Source: Lingula anatina (taxonomy: Eukaryota; Brachiopoda; Lingulata; Lingulida; Lingulidae). Taken from it: a DNA stretch of 64,000 nucleotides. This document shows, in pieces, positions 35,804 through 47,240 of the stretch; the first letter of the stretch is position 1, and the number at the start of each line of letters is the position of its first letter. The notes under the pieces are model-generated. The model made no database searches and was not told the DNA's origin. It was given only the letters and a program-made list of their open reading frames with translations. The stretch is from assembly GCF_001039355.2 (NCBI RefSeq), contig NW_019775636.1, positions 584,355 through 648,354 of the forward strand, given 5' to 3'. A program made the translations under genes and the position numbers.

Positions 35804-35811
35804 TATAAATA
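35804..35811 (+). promoter_or_regulatory. TATA box of b5 paralogue 2
   Basis: TATAAATA stands about 200 bases ahead of a good splice donor (GGGTAAGT, 36006-36013) that would end a non-coding first exon; the start codon exon follows a TTTTTCAG acceptor. The equivalent segment is missing upstream of b5 paralogue 3. Confidence 0.55.
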
Positions 35812-36175
35812 GGAAGCAATCTCACAGTGATCGCACTCACACTCATAAAGCAGAACCAGTGAATACTTTACCGCACAACGCCATCGTCACTTATTACTCC
35901 TGTTAATTTTTAGTGGCGTCAGAGACTCGGTCTTTCTTGGAAAAGTCAGTAAAGAAAGTGAAACAACACAGTTTTGAAAACAAGTCAAAAGTCATTGAAG
36001 AGTACGGGTAAGTTTATAATAAGTTTAATTATTAGATATTGACAGTAGAAACACTCGCTTCAAATTTGATCACAGCGTGTGCACGTCGTTACACTGGTAC
36101 CTATTATATATACTGGTTGGACGGTTACAACATATTGGAGTGACTTTTTTACCATTGGAGATTTTTCAGGACGCC

Positions 36176-37094
36176 ATGACTGAAGTTATTCCACTGGAAC
36201 AAGTGCTGATAAAGAACAAGGAGGGACAAACGTGGATAATCATTGGCCACAAAGTCTACAATGTGACGGAGTTCAAAGAACAGGTAGAGCAAGAAGCCAA
36301 AACGATCTCAGGAAGAGGAGGAGGGGGGGGGGGGGGGCGTACACAGTTGACTTTCACCCTGAGTTTATTAGGCCTAGATTAAGTTTAGTTGCCATCATAC
36401 CTATAGGTGGTCATTTGTACCAGTTATGTTGTACAACATGTGTCATTCACTGCATGCTATTTACATGTACAAGACAAATTAAGGGTGCATTATTATCAAT
36501 GTTGCAGACAAGATAATTATATACACCTTTCAGTTCTCTTGTATGTCGCATACAGTGGACAAATTGAGTTTTTGTAACTGGATTATGCCTTGTCTGACGG
36601 TTCGAACAATAGGATAAACACGCTGAAGCATATATGAAAATACAGGCAGCTCTGTATGCCTAATACAAGTGCAATTATCAAATTGTTTGAAGCGTTAGTA
36701 CAGCTCATGGAGCAGTTTATTTATTCATTATACATCTCCAGGCAATATAAAAATTATTTATTTATTTATTTATTATTTTCATTATTTGATATACATAGGC
36801 TATATGTTATTATTTCATAGACACAATACATGTACCTGATACTTATTCCTGTGATTGTAATAAAACTATACATTTTATATTCCTATATTTCAGCACCCTG
36901 GTGGGGCACAAGTAATACTTGATGAAGCAGGTATTATAACTTTTGTGTATTCAATTCCTTTTTTCTTCCCTTATTTTGGGTTTCATAATATATTACATGT
37001 ACATGTTTTATCAAAAAGTATCATTCTACTATTTTTCTACATATTGATACCCATGCAGAAATTACATGCATGCAAAAACACATGCATGTGCGCA

Positions 37095-37128
<34 letters not shown>

Positions 37129-37395
37129 CCTTAGAGAGTACATTTTTATCAGTCTATCATTTACAATTCCTAATTAGTTGCTGGTAGGAATTCTCTATTT
37201 TGCACTGCCCAGCTGTCTGGGTGAAAATGAAAGTGGTATAGAAAATGAAAGCACCAGGAAAAAACCTATGCTGTTCTTTGTTACTTTAAGATAACCAGTA
37301 ATTGAACTGAAAAGTGGGTTATTGTTGCCATTTTTGTTATTACCTATACTTGTCAGCTAAATCAACAACCATTTGTTTTCCTCAGTCTAGTTGTT

Positions 37396-37455
<60 letters not shown>

Positions 37456-38515
37456 GTAAAGACCAGAATTACTCTTTTAAATGAAGCATTTATGTATTGA
37501 ATGTGTACCCTGGGTTTCAGGGGTCTCTGGAAGCTTACCTCTTTATTATCAGCATGAGGTGTTTCCATGTCAAGTGAGCTGTGAATCTCAGGGTTCCCAT
37601 TTCAGCAAACCACTGGCATTTCTAGATAACACACACAGTGGGCAGACCCAGAGATATTTTCTGACAGTCTTCCAAATTATCTTTGTTGATCCATTCTCCA
37701 TTTCTGAACGTCTTCTGACAGAAAAAATTAGATACCACTCAATGTAAACTTGATCAACTTCCTTAAGACCAGAAGAGGGCCTCAATCCTCCCCTGCTATA
37801 TCCTCACCTTGAGTTAACCAAAAACTTAAGCCTCAGGCAGTACACTCTGAACATCGGGTGTAATTGGGAGGCCCTGGGCATGGTTATTACAGTGGCGGAT
37901 TTAAGGGGGGGGGGGAGGGGTCCTGAACCCCACCCCTCCCTTCGGTTTCTGAAAATGGAAATCACACCAATGGTCCCCTCTTGAAATTAGAATGTAGACT
38001 TATTCTAGCTGAATCTTAGCCCTAAACCATACCAAATAACACCATTCACCCTCTAAAATTTTCCCGAACCCCACACCTAGAAAGGGGGGAAGGGGGGTGG
38101 CTTCGCATCTGCTGACCCCCCCCCCCCCAAAAAAAAAATAATAATAATAATAATCTTTATATATCAGATTGGATAATTGTGACATTGCTGTTCCAGGAAA
38201 ATCCATGCCTGATGCCACACGAGCCTTTCATGATGTCGGTCACTCCGCAGATGCTGAAGAACTCATGAAGGATTACCTCATAGGTGTACTGGCAGAGGTA
38301 ATTGACAGTGTCAGAAAAGAGAAGAATTTAACAGACGGACAATTTGATACCCTATTTTTGGTTGCCATATATGTTACTGAGTTAGTTTGCTAAAACAAAG
38401 AGTAACAATTTTTTGTTATCGAATATGAAATATTAATATGTAACTAGACAACAGCTGGTGTATCCTAAAGTAAAGTGAACTTGTTTTCAAGATTAAAACC
38501 AATAATGGTTAATTT

Positions 38516-38552
<37 letters not shown>

Positions 38553-39065
38553 AACGAGACCCTTTTTGGCAGGTTCAGGATTAATTTTTCAGGGGGGGGG
38601 GGGTGCAGAGTGAAGGGTTAGGGAGAATTTCACTTGTTTTGCTTGAGTAGTCTACATAAAGGAGGGGAAAAATCACAAATTTAAGGCACAGCCCTCTGTT
38701 AACATTATCTTAACTTTTAAGCTTCCCTAATTCTTTATGAATCTGTCTTAGATTAAAGATATTTCTTTTTTATTTAGTTGAAAATGTTTTTTTTTTTTTT
38801 TTTTTTTGGGGGGGGGGGTAATTTAAAATAGTTTTTCATAGCATATGTCCTTTTTTTTTCAATATTAGGCTGACAGAGTAGATCAGGGGAACAATAAGGT
38901 AAGAATATTTTTCTTCTTCCGATTCAAAATACTACACCATTTTATTCCTTTCTGCTATGAGTGGAAATTATTTATGTAATAATCATTTTAAATTAATGTC
39001 AAATTAAAGTGTGATTTATTTCAAATTTTCATTTTCAGGAGGACAGTGGGTGCATTTTATCATGA
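36176..39065 (+). CDS. Cytochrome b5 paralogue 2 with C-terminal CaaX box (CILS)
   Basis: Exons 36176-36283, 36894-36930, 38197-38297, 38869-38898 and 39039-39065 encode 100 residues. The fold is standard b5: MTEVIPLEQV, TWIIIGHKVYNVTEF, first heme-ligand motif HPGGA, second motif VGHS, and YLIGVLAE ending the domain. A three-residue insertion (KSMPDAT in place of KDGT) precedes the second histidine, shared only with paralogue 3. After the heme domain, where a b5 normally has a linker and a membrane anchor, this protein has ADRVDQGNNKEDSG and then ends Cys-Ile-Leu-Ser directly before TGA. That is a textbook CaaX motif; Ser at the last position favours farnesyltransferase. A lipid-anchored rather than transmembrane b5 is the inference. 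AATAAA lies at 39121. A 5' UTR exon with a TATA box upstream is likely. Confidence 0.85.
37399..37452. repeat. (TA)n microsatellite
   Basis: TA tract in intron 2 of b5 paralogue 2. A (GT)n tract lies at about 37097-37127 in the same intron. Confidence 0.9.
37890..38140. repeat. G-rich/C-rich dispersed repeat fragment
   Basis: It starts AGTGGCGGATTTAAGGGGGG and ends in a C-run followed by A-run and (ATA)n. Sequences opening with such a GTGGCGGATT-plus-G-run end are frequent interspersed elements in invertebrate genomes. No coding capacity is visible and the boundaries are uncertain. Confidence 0.4.
38515..38550. repeat. (ATTT)n microsatellite
   Basis: Tetranucleotide tract in intron 3 of b5 paralogue 2. 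Confidence 0.9.
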
Positions 39066-39781
39066 TGAACTTTAGCTCTAAAGAAATAGTTGTTGTAAAT
39101 CATTCTCTCAGCAAAACAAAAATAAATCCTGTACATATTTTGTGTAACTTGTTGACCATATTTTGGTCAAACAGTCATAACTGAAATGGAAAGAATTATA
39201 TGAGATACAATATACATGGGCACAGTCAATGATGAAGTACTAATATGTTGTGATACAAAGAAAGGGAGGAAGGAAGAAGAGAAAGATAAAAATGGGTAAC
39301 AATTTAACTTCAATCTAATGCTGTCATCTGTTAGGTTTGAGATTATAATTGAATATACCTGTATAGGAATTATCGATGTATGATTCTCACGGAAAAAAAT
39401 AAATTTTATATCTAAAATACAGTTAGATGTCTTAGATTCTGTTTACTTCGTGTACTGATGGTGAGAAGTGTGAAAGGATTCGATACCCAGAATCAGACAT
39501 CTTCTTTGTAGGCAGGGGTGGGTTCATTCTTTCAAATTTAAAACACAATATTTTGAGGGATATAATGACTTTATGAATAACTTTAATGACGGGATGAATC
39601 GAAAGTGAAACCATGCCGTTACTCATGTATGGTTTGGTTCAGATCTACCATGCAATAATTTGAAATATATCAATAACTATTAGACGTTTGTAGAGGCCAT
39701 TTCACTTATTGTTTAGTGAATATATGTAGTTATCTTAAACGAAAAACATTTTATATATAAAAAAGAAGTAAATAAAGAAAA

Positions 39782-39900
39782 GCCTACAGCACTAGGTATT
39801 CCCAGGCGGTCACCCATCCAAGTACTAACCTAGCCCGACGTTGCTTAACTTCGGTGATCGGACGAGAACCGGTGTTTTCAACGTGGTATGGCCGTAGGCA
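39782..39900 (-). rRNA. 5S rRNA: 5S ribosomal RNA, copy 2
   Basis: Identical over its 119 bases to copy 1, in the same orientation and the same position relative to the following b5 gene. A TTTT run starts directly after the 3' end on the minus strand, a better terminator than in copy 1. Identity of the 5S while the flanks have diverged suggests selection or gene conversion. Confidence 0.85.
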
Positions 39901-40398
39901 GGTGAGAGACAGGTGTGTTAAAACATATATCGCTGAAAACGGAAGTCATTATATTTGAAATACCTCGTAGTTCTACGTTAACATTAAACAAGTGCTCTCT
40001 TTTAGTCCTTAAATTAAATAAACATAGTTTGAAGGTTCTAAACGCCGCAAATCAATATACGTCAATATCCGTAACAAAGGTGTGACCTAGTTTTGACAGG
40101 TGTCATTGTGACCTAGCAACAGGAGTTTATGAGGTGTCAATGGCGTACTACAGTCTTTCTTGGGAAAGTCAGGAAAGTGGAACAACACAGCTCTGAAAAC
40201 AAAGTCAAAAGTCACAGAAGAGAGCGGACAACAGTTTATTAATTAGATATTAACCGTAGAAATGCTCGCTTGAAATTTAATCACAGTGTGTGCACGTCAG
40301 TACGCCACTGCTACATATGTACCGGTACCTAGATATAAATTAGACTCTAATTATTAGAGTGACTTTTTTTTGCCACTGGGAGATTTTTTCAGGACACC

Positions 40399-42458
40399 AT
40401 GACTGAAGTGATTCCACTGGAGCAAGTGCAACTAAGGAACAAGGAGGGACAAACGTGGATAATTATTGACCGCTTAGTCTACAATGTGACAGAGTTTAAA
40501 GCAGAGGTAAAGAAAGACGCAGAATTCAAGGGTCTCAGGAGGTGCCGGGGGGGGGGGGGGGGTCAGAGTTGGGTAACACCTCGAGTTTCACGATAATCTA
40601 TTTATTGGGCACAGATTAAATTAAGCTCAGGTGTCATCATACCTGTAGGTGGTCATTTGTACCAGTTACAACACTAGCAGGTACATTCAGAATGATGATT
40701 CATGCGTGAATTTTCGTGCTAATAACAACACGTACGCGTCGTTCACTGCATGCTATTAATTGGATCTATTTACAATTAAGGGTGTACGTATTAGTATTAT
40801 TATTATTATTTTAATGTTGGAGAAAAGATAATTACATACACCATTCTACTCTCTTGTATGTCGCATACAGTGGACGATGAGGTTTTGTAACTGGATTATG
40901 CTTCGAACAAAAGGATAAACACACAAAAGCATATTTGGAAGTGCATGTGACAGTATACGTGCCAGCTAGCCCTGGGACCAATTATAATTCCATTCATTAT
41001 AATTACACTAATCATTATGCATCTGTGGGCAATATAATAATATTTATTTATTTATTATTTCTGTTATTTGATAAATTTATATTTGTAGGTATAAAGTATA
41101 CCTGTTACATAATCCTGTGAAACCGAAGTTAAAATATTTTATTTCATATTTCAGCACCCCGGTGGGGCACAAGTACTACTTGATATAGCAGGTATATAGG
41201 CCTATTATGATTTTTGGGTAGTTAATTGTTTTTCTTCCCATAATTTGAGTTTGATAATATATTATATATAATATCAAATGGTATATCATTCTACATATTG
41301 ATACCCATGCAGAAATTACATGCACACGTGTTTGTGTGCATGTGTATATGTTTGTGGATGTGTTTGTGGAGGCAAGTGTGTGTGCATTAGAAAGTTCATT
41401 TTTATCAAGATATTGTTTAAAGCTCCTTATTTATTGCTGGTAGGAATTTTGTACTTTATATTGACAAGCTGTCTGGGTGAAAATGAAACCACTATGGAAA
41501 ATGAAAGTACCACAAATCCCATGCTGTTCTTAGTTACTTAAGAAAACCAGTGATAGTACTTTGTAATTGACCTGATATATATGTGCATGGCATCTTTCCA
41601 ACTGGCATTTTTGAATAACTTACATAGTGATATTATGGAATGTGATATCCTGAAATTCAGAGTTAACTGAAAACTATATTAGCCAGTATATACTGTCTAA
41701 ACATCGGGGTGTAACTGGGACAACCTGATATGGATATTATCAGGTTGGATAATTTTGACGTTACTGTTCCAGGAAAGTCCATGCCTGATGCCACTCAAGC
41801 CTTTCATGATATCGGTCACTCAGGAGATGCTAAAGAACTCTTGAAGAAATTCCTCATAGGAGTATTGGAAGAGGTAATAGACAGTTTCAGAAGAGACAAG
41901 AATTTATCAGAGAGACAGTTGGATGAAAGTTTGACACCATATTTTTGGTTGCTCTATGTATTGTGAATTATGAATATGTGAACTTATATAAATATCTTGG
42001 ATTAAAGATGTTTCTTTATTATTTTGTTTAAGCTGTTTGTTCTCTCATTTGCTTACCTTTTTGATAATTCAAAATAGCTTGATTATGTTATATTAAACTT
42101 AATATGTTCAGATCACAGATAGCAGATAAAGCTTTTTTTCCTTTTCTCAATAGCAGGATAGCGAAACACGTCCTATCAGAAGGGTAATACTATTTTTTCT
42201 TCCAATTTAAGATACTGCACCATTTTATTCCTTTCTGTTGTGAGTGGAAATAAATTATGATATTTGTAACTTTCAAACATTGACTAAGTTTCATTGCTAC
42301 ATGTAACTTCTGGGACACACATATAGTTATACTACTACCGGTATTTTACTATTTTAATAATTAAAGTCAAATATGTGATAAACATTTTAATGTCTACTAA
42401 AATGTAATGTTTTTCATATTTTGATTTTTAGCGGGCCAAAGCATGCATTTTGTTATGA
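40399..42458 (+). CDS. Cytochrome b5 paralogue 3 with C-terminal CaaX box (CILL)
   Basis: Exons 40399-40506, 41155-41191, 41773-41873, 42157-42183 and 42432-42458 encode 99 residues. It closely resembles paralogue 2: MTEVIPLEQVQLRNKEGQTW, HPGGA with the first axial histidine, IGHS with the second, and FLIGVLEE closing the heme domain. The tail is DSETRPIRRRAKA followed by Cys-Ile-Leu-Leu and TGA. Leu in the last position favours geranylgeranyltransferase I, and the arginine/lysine cluster just before the cysteine is the kind of polybasic segment that assists plasma-membrane binding of prenylated proteins. The exon 4 acceptor is TAGCAG, a tandem NAGNAG site that could add one glutamine. The unit-1 TATA segment and the 5' UTR splice donor are not conserved, so expression may differ from paralogue 2. 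Confidence 0.85.
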
Positions 42459-42690
42459 GGAATTCACTGATGCTCTGAAGAAATTTTATTTGTAAAACAA
42501 AAATTTCTGCACATGTTGTGGAACTTGAAGGCCATAATTTGGTCATACAGTCATAACTGAAATGGAAAGTATATCATATGAGATATTGACAATATACACG
42601 GGCAAAGTCATTGATGAAGCACTCAGATTTTGTGATAGAAAGAGATGGCAGGAAGGAAGAAGAAAAAATGGGTACATGTACCAATTCAAC

Positions 42691-43374
42691 TAATTCAGTG
42701 GAATGTACTACTGTTAATTTTTAGGTCGTAGTTGTATATACATTATGAACTTTTAAACATTCCTTTCTATATACTTTTTTAATTTTGTTTTTAAATTGTA
42801 CAATTCTTATTTTACTTATGATGTTCTTATAAGGTTATTCTAAAATATACATGTATGTACAATGTACACGGAATAATTTCTTATGCAGAATAAAAATATA
42901 TATACCGTCCTTTTTCTTTGTTGGTTTCGTTTTGTACCAGTTCGATATCTTGACTCCATTAATACGTTTTCCATATTAATTTTCACAAAAGACACATAAA
43001 AATAAAGATGCATAAAGGTGTTTTTTAACTTGTTTGGTTTCTACTTAGAATAAGTAACTTAGTTTTTTCTTGAATATGGTAGAGGAGCAGCTGAGCAATT
43101 GTAAGAACACCTATCGCATTTAATCTCATTTAGGCAGAATTTCACATGCTGAATTTCAATTTAATTAAAGCTAGCATTAATGTAAGCATACATAGCTGAA
43201 ATTAACAATGTCATAAAAATACACAGTATTAATATGGATATTTAGGCTAAATCTGGAGGGAAATATATAAATTCGCAATAACGAGCTCCCATGATGCCTA
43301 GCGGATTCTATATTTAGCACTCGTTCAGTTGCACGTTAGTATTTACTGTGATCAAAGTTCGAGAAAGGAACATC
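42691..43374. other. Intergenic, b5 paralogue 3 to paralogue 4
   Basis: This is the 3' flank of paralogue 3 and the presumed promoter and 5' UTR of the canonical b5 gene. AATAAA occurs near 42890 and 43000. No other feature was seen. Confidence 0.4.
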
Positions 43375-46300
43375 ATGCCCGAGACGAAAATATACCGCGA
43401 GGAGGAGGTCAAAAAGAAGAACTCGGCCCAAGAGTGCTGGCTTATTCTCCACGACAAAATATACGATGTCACGAAGTTTTTAGAAGAGGTAACAGAATCG
43501 TTCTCCAGTGCTTGAAAATCGAAAAAGGGGGAAATCCTGACCCGATTTACTATTTTAGTGAATTCACAAAATCATCGGTTATGTCGTCAATTTTTACCGG
43601 CTTTGGTTACTGTTTAAGAGTTAACATCTTCACGTGAAGGTGCCATAGTTTGAAATGTGCGTCTTAAAAAGTACTTGAAGTGAAATTCAGACCTAATGTT
43701 ATAGGTCTCCATGTTTGAGCTACAAATACGTATTTGTACGTGTGTCCTCGCTTGTACGAAGCATTAGACTTGACCTTGCATAATCTATCAACGCTGTAAC
43801 CCCCCCCCTCCATTCACCTTATCCTCCCTCTTACTCCAAGGCTTGAAGCATATCTTGAAAATCACTTAGAATAATTGAATTGTCAAGAAAAATAGATTAT
43901 AGTGGAATCATGGATAAAGTATGTCCCCAATGCCTTAGGAACAGGCTTGTATTGTGATTAAATGTTATTTTTGATAATTTGACCTTTCTTCCAAGTCTTT
44001 AAATTCTTGATGGTTCATCCCATCTTAAGTAGCTTGCAATTTTTTTAAACAATCTCTCAATCTCTCTCTCTCTCTCTCTCTCAGTTGCAAATGGAGCTTA
44101 AAGCAATAATAAATCTTCCTTTGAGATTCAAAATTCCGCATGAAATACATTGTAAACAATGCATGGAAATATATTCTATTGTATTTTACCACTAAAACAG
44201 CCGTTATTGTAGTAAAACTAAAATCTGTGCTTGTCAATAGGGCTTTCGATGCTTTTCTTCCCGGTCATCAAGGCATTCGTTGCTAATAACGTAATGGTGT
44301 CACGCAGATTCTCGCGTTCATTCGAGACCAAAATAACATATGGCGCCAAACGCATTAATGCAGATGCAGACGTAAGTTGTGAGTTTTTGTACAGTGCGTC
44401 GGATAACGAAAAGCCCAGAATGGCACACATTGTGGATATTAATGTATTTTTAACAAAAAGACGAATATATCTCATGAATCTTATATAGTGTTGTTGTTGT
44501 CTGCTTTTCCCGCGGTTTTAAGTAGGTCAACAGTGACTATGCGATGTCAGAGAGAGCTCCGTCAGTTAAAATCTCTTAAGAGATTTTAACAAAAAACCGT
44601 ATGTTTAGGAAAAAAACCCTGGATTAACTTTGAATGCAGGAATGGGGTTGCTGACCATTGGTAAGTATGGGGAAATTGCCGTTTACTCCAGGAAAATCCA
44701 ATTTTTGGCCAAAATGAAGAGTTATTATGACTTTAAGTTAAAGGTATAATAACTCTTCGTTTTGGCCAAAAAATGAATTTTCCTGGAGTAAACAACAATT
44801 TTCCCATACTTACCAATGGTTAATGAATCCATTTTTACATTCAAAGTTAGTCCCTGGTTTTTTTCTAAAAAGTTTGTTTTTTTGTTAAAATCTCTTAAGA
44901 GATTATAACAGAGTACAGCCATCAATGAAGGTCACGTGATCTGAAGACAAATTCAGATATCAGAATAATAGCTATAATTGCCGTTTTTGTGGTAAAACAG
45001 AATTTATTATATTTCTATGAGTTGTTCACAATGTTTTTATTGTGAAATATAGATATCGTACGAAGAGTTATTATCCCTTTAAGTATATATTCTTCTTTTC
45101 ATATTTCAGCACCCGGGTGGTGAAGAGGTTCTACTAGAACAGTCAGGTAAGTACATTTAAAACAATTTAAAAAGTTAAGAGATGGTCTGGACATATTAGT
45201 AAGCTATTTTAATAATAACTAAAGAAATCACACAATATTTATAGCACCACCCCCCCCCCCCTCAGGTGATGTATTCCCTGTCAGTATATCTAAGAGCAGT
45301 GTTCAAAATGGTGACATGCATTTTGACTTGTGTGATACAGTTGTGTGGATTTTGAAGAAAGGCAGTCGTGCCATAGGTTATATTTTAACTATTTCAACTG
45401 CTTTGGCTGTATTATTGGGGTGTATTTAAAATCTAACCAGAAGGTATTGTAAAACACAGGCAGCAGAAATTGTAGAACCTTACAAAGCAATCTTTGGGAG
45501 TTGGACCTTGGGTGGGGTGAAACAGAGATAGTTGAGACACAGTTTTAATTGGAATGCTTTGAACATCCAATTTTAACATAGAGAGGTGTTGACTTAACAT
45601 GCAAAGCATGGCACGCACACACACACAGTTTAAGTACAGCGTGTCTACCTTGTTATCTATGTCATTCAGGTGAAACATATATCTTTGATCATATGTTTTT
45701 TTTCGCACCATGGCCTTGAAAGTTCACACCTGTTTTCTGTTATCAAAATTGAGGTCAAAAATTAGAGGGCCTACCTGAGGTGAGGCAAGGAGAGTTCCCA
45801 TGTGTGAGACTACATCTGGGTCTGTGTGAAGGATAAAACACATCCATAAAGATCAAGCCAGAGTTGTAAAAAAATACCTACTAGTACCCATACTGTCCAT
45901 AGATTGAAGATTTTATATATAAAAGTATAAAATTTTACCAGTGATTATTATTATTATTATTATTAAGATATTATATTATGTGACATTATATTAATGTGGT
46001 GTTTTTTCCTCTTAAACATGTTTTGATTTTCAAGCACATAATAAAATAAAAAATAATAAAAATAATAATTTATTGAGCACAGAAATGTCTTATTTAAAGG
46101 CTCTTGAATTATTACGGAGACAAAAAAATGCAGTGTTAAACAACATACAGTACAAAATAAAACGATGCAAGTAAGTGGATTAGACCCCTCATAATTATAA
46201 AGACTTTGATTTTCATAATTCTTTTGACTCCACAAAATGATACCAGCTACTAATACATGAAAAATATTCATGTCTGATATTGGCCGAGTTTTCTGATGCA

Positions 46301-47193
46301 TGTGCAGCTTAGGGACCATTCCTACAGATATTTAGATCGATCTATCTCCCTGGGGAGTCTCACTAAATTGCTATCAACTTAACCGGCTTAAATGTTTGTC
46401 AGGCCTAGTAAATCTTTTAGGGGGTAATTATCTTTACCCCCTAGCTGATGTGGTAGGCGTGGCAGACACTTAAGCTGGTTAGTTGATAGCAATTTAGTGA
46501 GACTCCCCGGGGTGTTTAACCAATCCAGATGGATCGATCTAAGCATGGGAACCCAGTCTTAGATGAAATACTCTGTTTGTGAAGGCTATTCAGAGCCAGT
46601 TATACTCTCATACATTTTCAATATTAGTCAGTTTTAAACATTTCTTTAGTATTTTCTTTGTGACCTCCCAGTTGAAATTTATCCCTAGTAAAGCAATAAA
46701 TCTTATTATGGTTATAAAAGTTACATTTTATCTCATTTCAAATCATATTGTCACAAGTAGGCTACTGTATACGTAAGAGTCTGTGGGTGGCAAACCAGTC
46801 TCGTTAATCTCCTGAAGTCAGTGGAAAGAGACAATTCATTATTCGCCTGATCAGGTTGCTACTGACAACCCACACACATCAACATCAAGTTTTTGTGATA
46901 GACGGCTGGAAATTCCTGGAAACTTGATGCAGGATCAGACTTTTTCCAAGTTATGACTTGAATTGACTGAAAGAGATTGAATTACTGTCAATTTACAAGC
47001 TTCTCAAATGATATTTCTTAGCCACATTCTCTGAAAAAAGTTATATATAACCCAGCTGTTTCCTTTTTTTTTTATCCAGGCAAGGATGGCACTGAGGCAT
47101 TTGAAGATGTCGGACATTCCACGGATGCAAGGCAGCTTATGGAGGATTATCTAATAGGAGAGCTACATCCGGTGAGGGGGCTAGGAGAAAAGT

Positions 47194-47240
<47 letters not shown>

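Larger units (their letters stand above)
35107..39320. repeat. Segmental tandem duplication, unit 1 (5S + b5 paralogue 2)
   Basis: Homology to 39585-42690 runs from GGATCGAAAGTG upstream of the 5S sequence, through all five b5 exons and parts of the introns, to the 3' UTR around GTCATAACTGAAATGGAAAG. Introns differ by many indels, so the duplication is not very recent, although the 5S segment is unchanged between units. Confidence 0.85.
39585..42690. repeat. Segmental tandem duplication, unit 2 (5S + b5 paralogue 3)
   Basis: Same order as unit 1: GAATCGAAAGTGAAACCATG upstream sequence, 5S copy on the minus strand, first b5 exon with a G-run just after its donor, remaining exons, and a matching 3' UTR. 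It lacks some 200 bases that in unit 1 carry the TATA box. Confidence 0.85.

Noticed and set aside
37481-37785. Overlapping open frames on both strands in intron 2 of b5 paralogue 2
   Set aside because: No homology; they lie in the intron between two well-defined exons.
44218-44488. Open frames on both strands in CYB5 intron 1
   Set aside because: Opposing frames in an intron without a domain signal.
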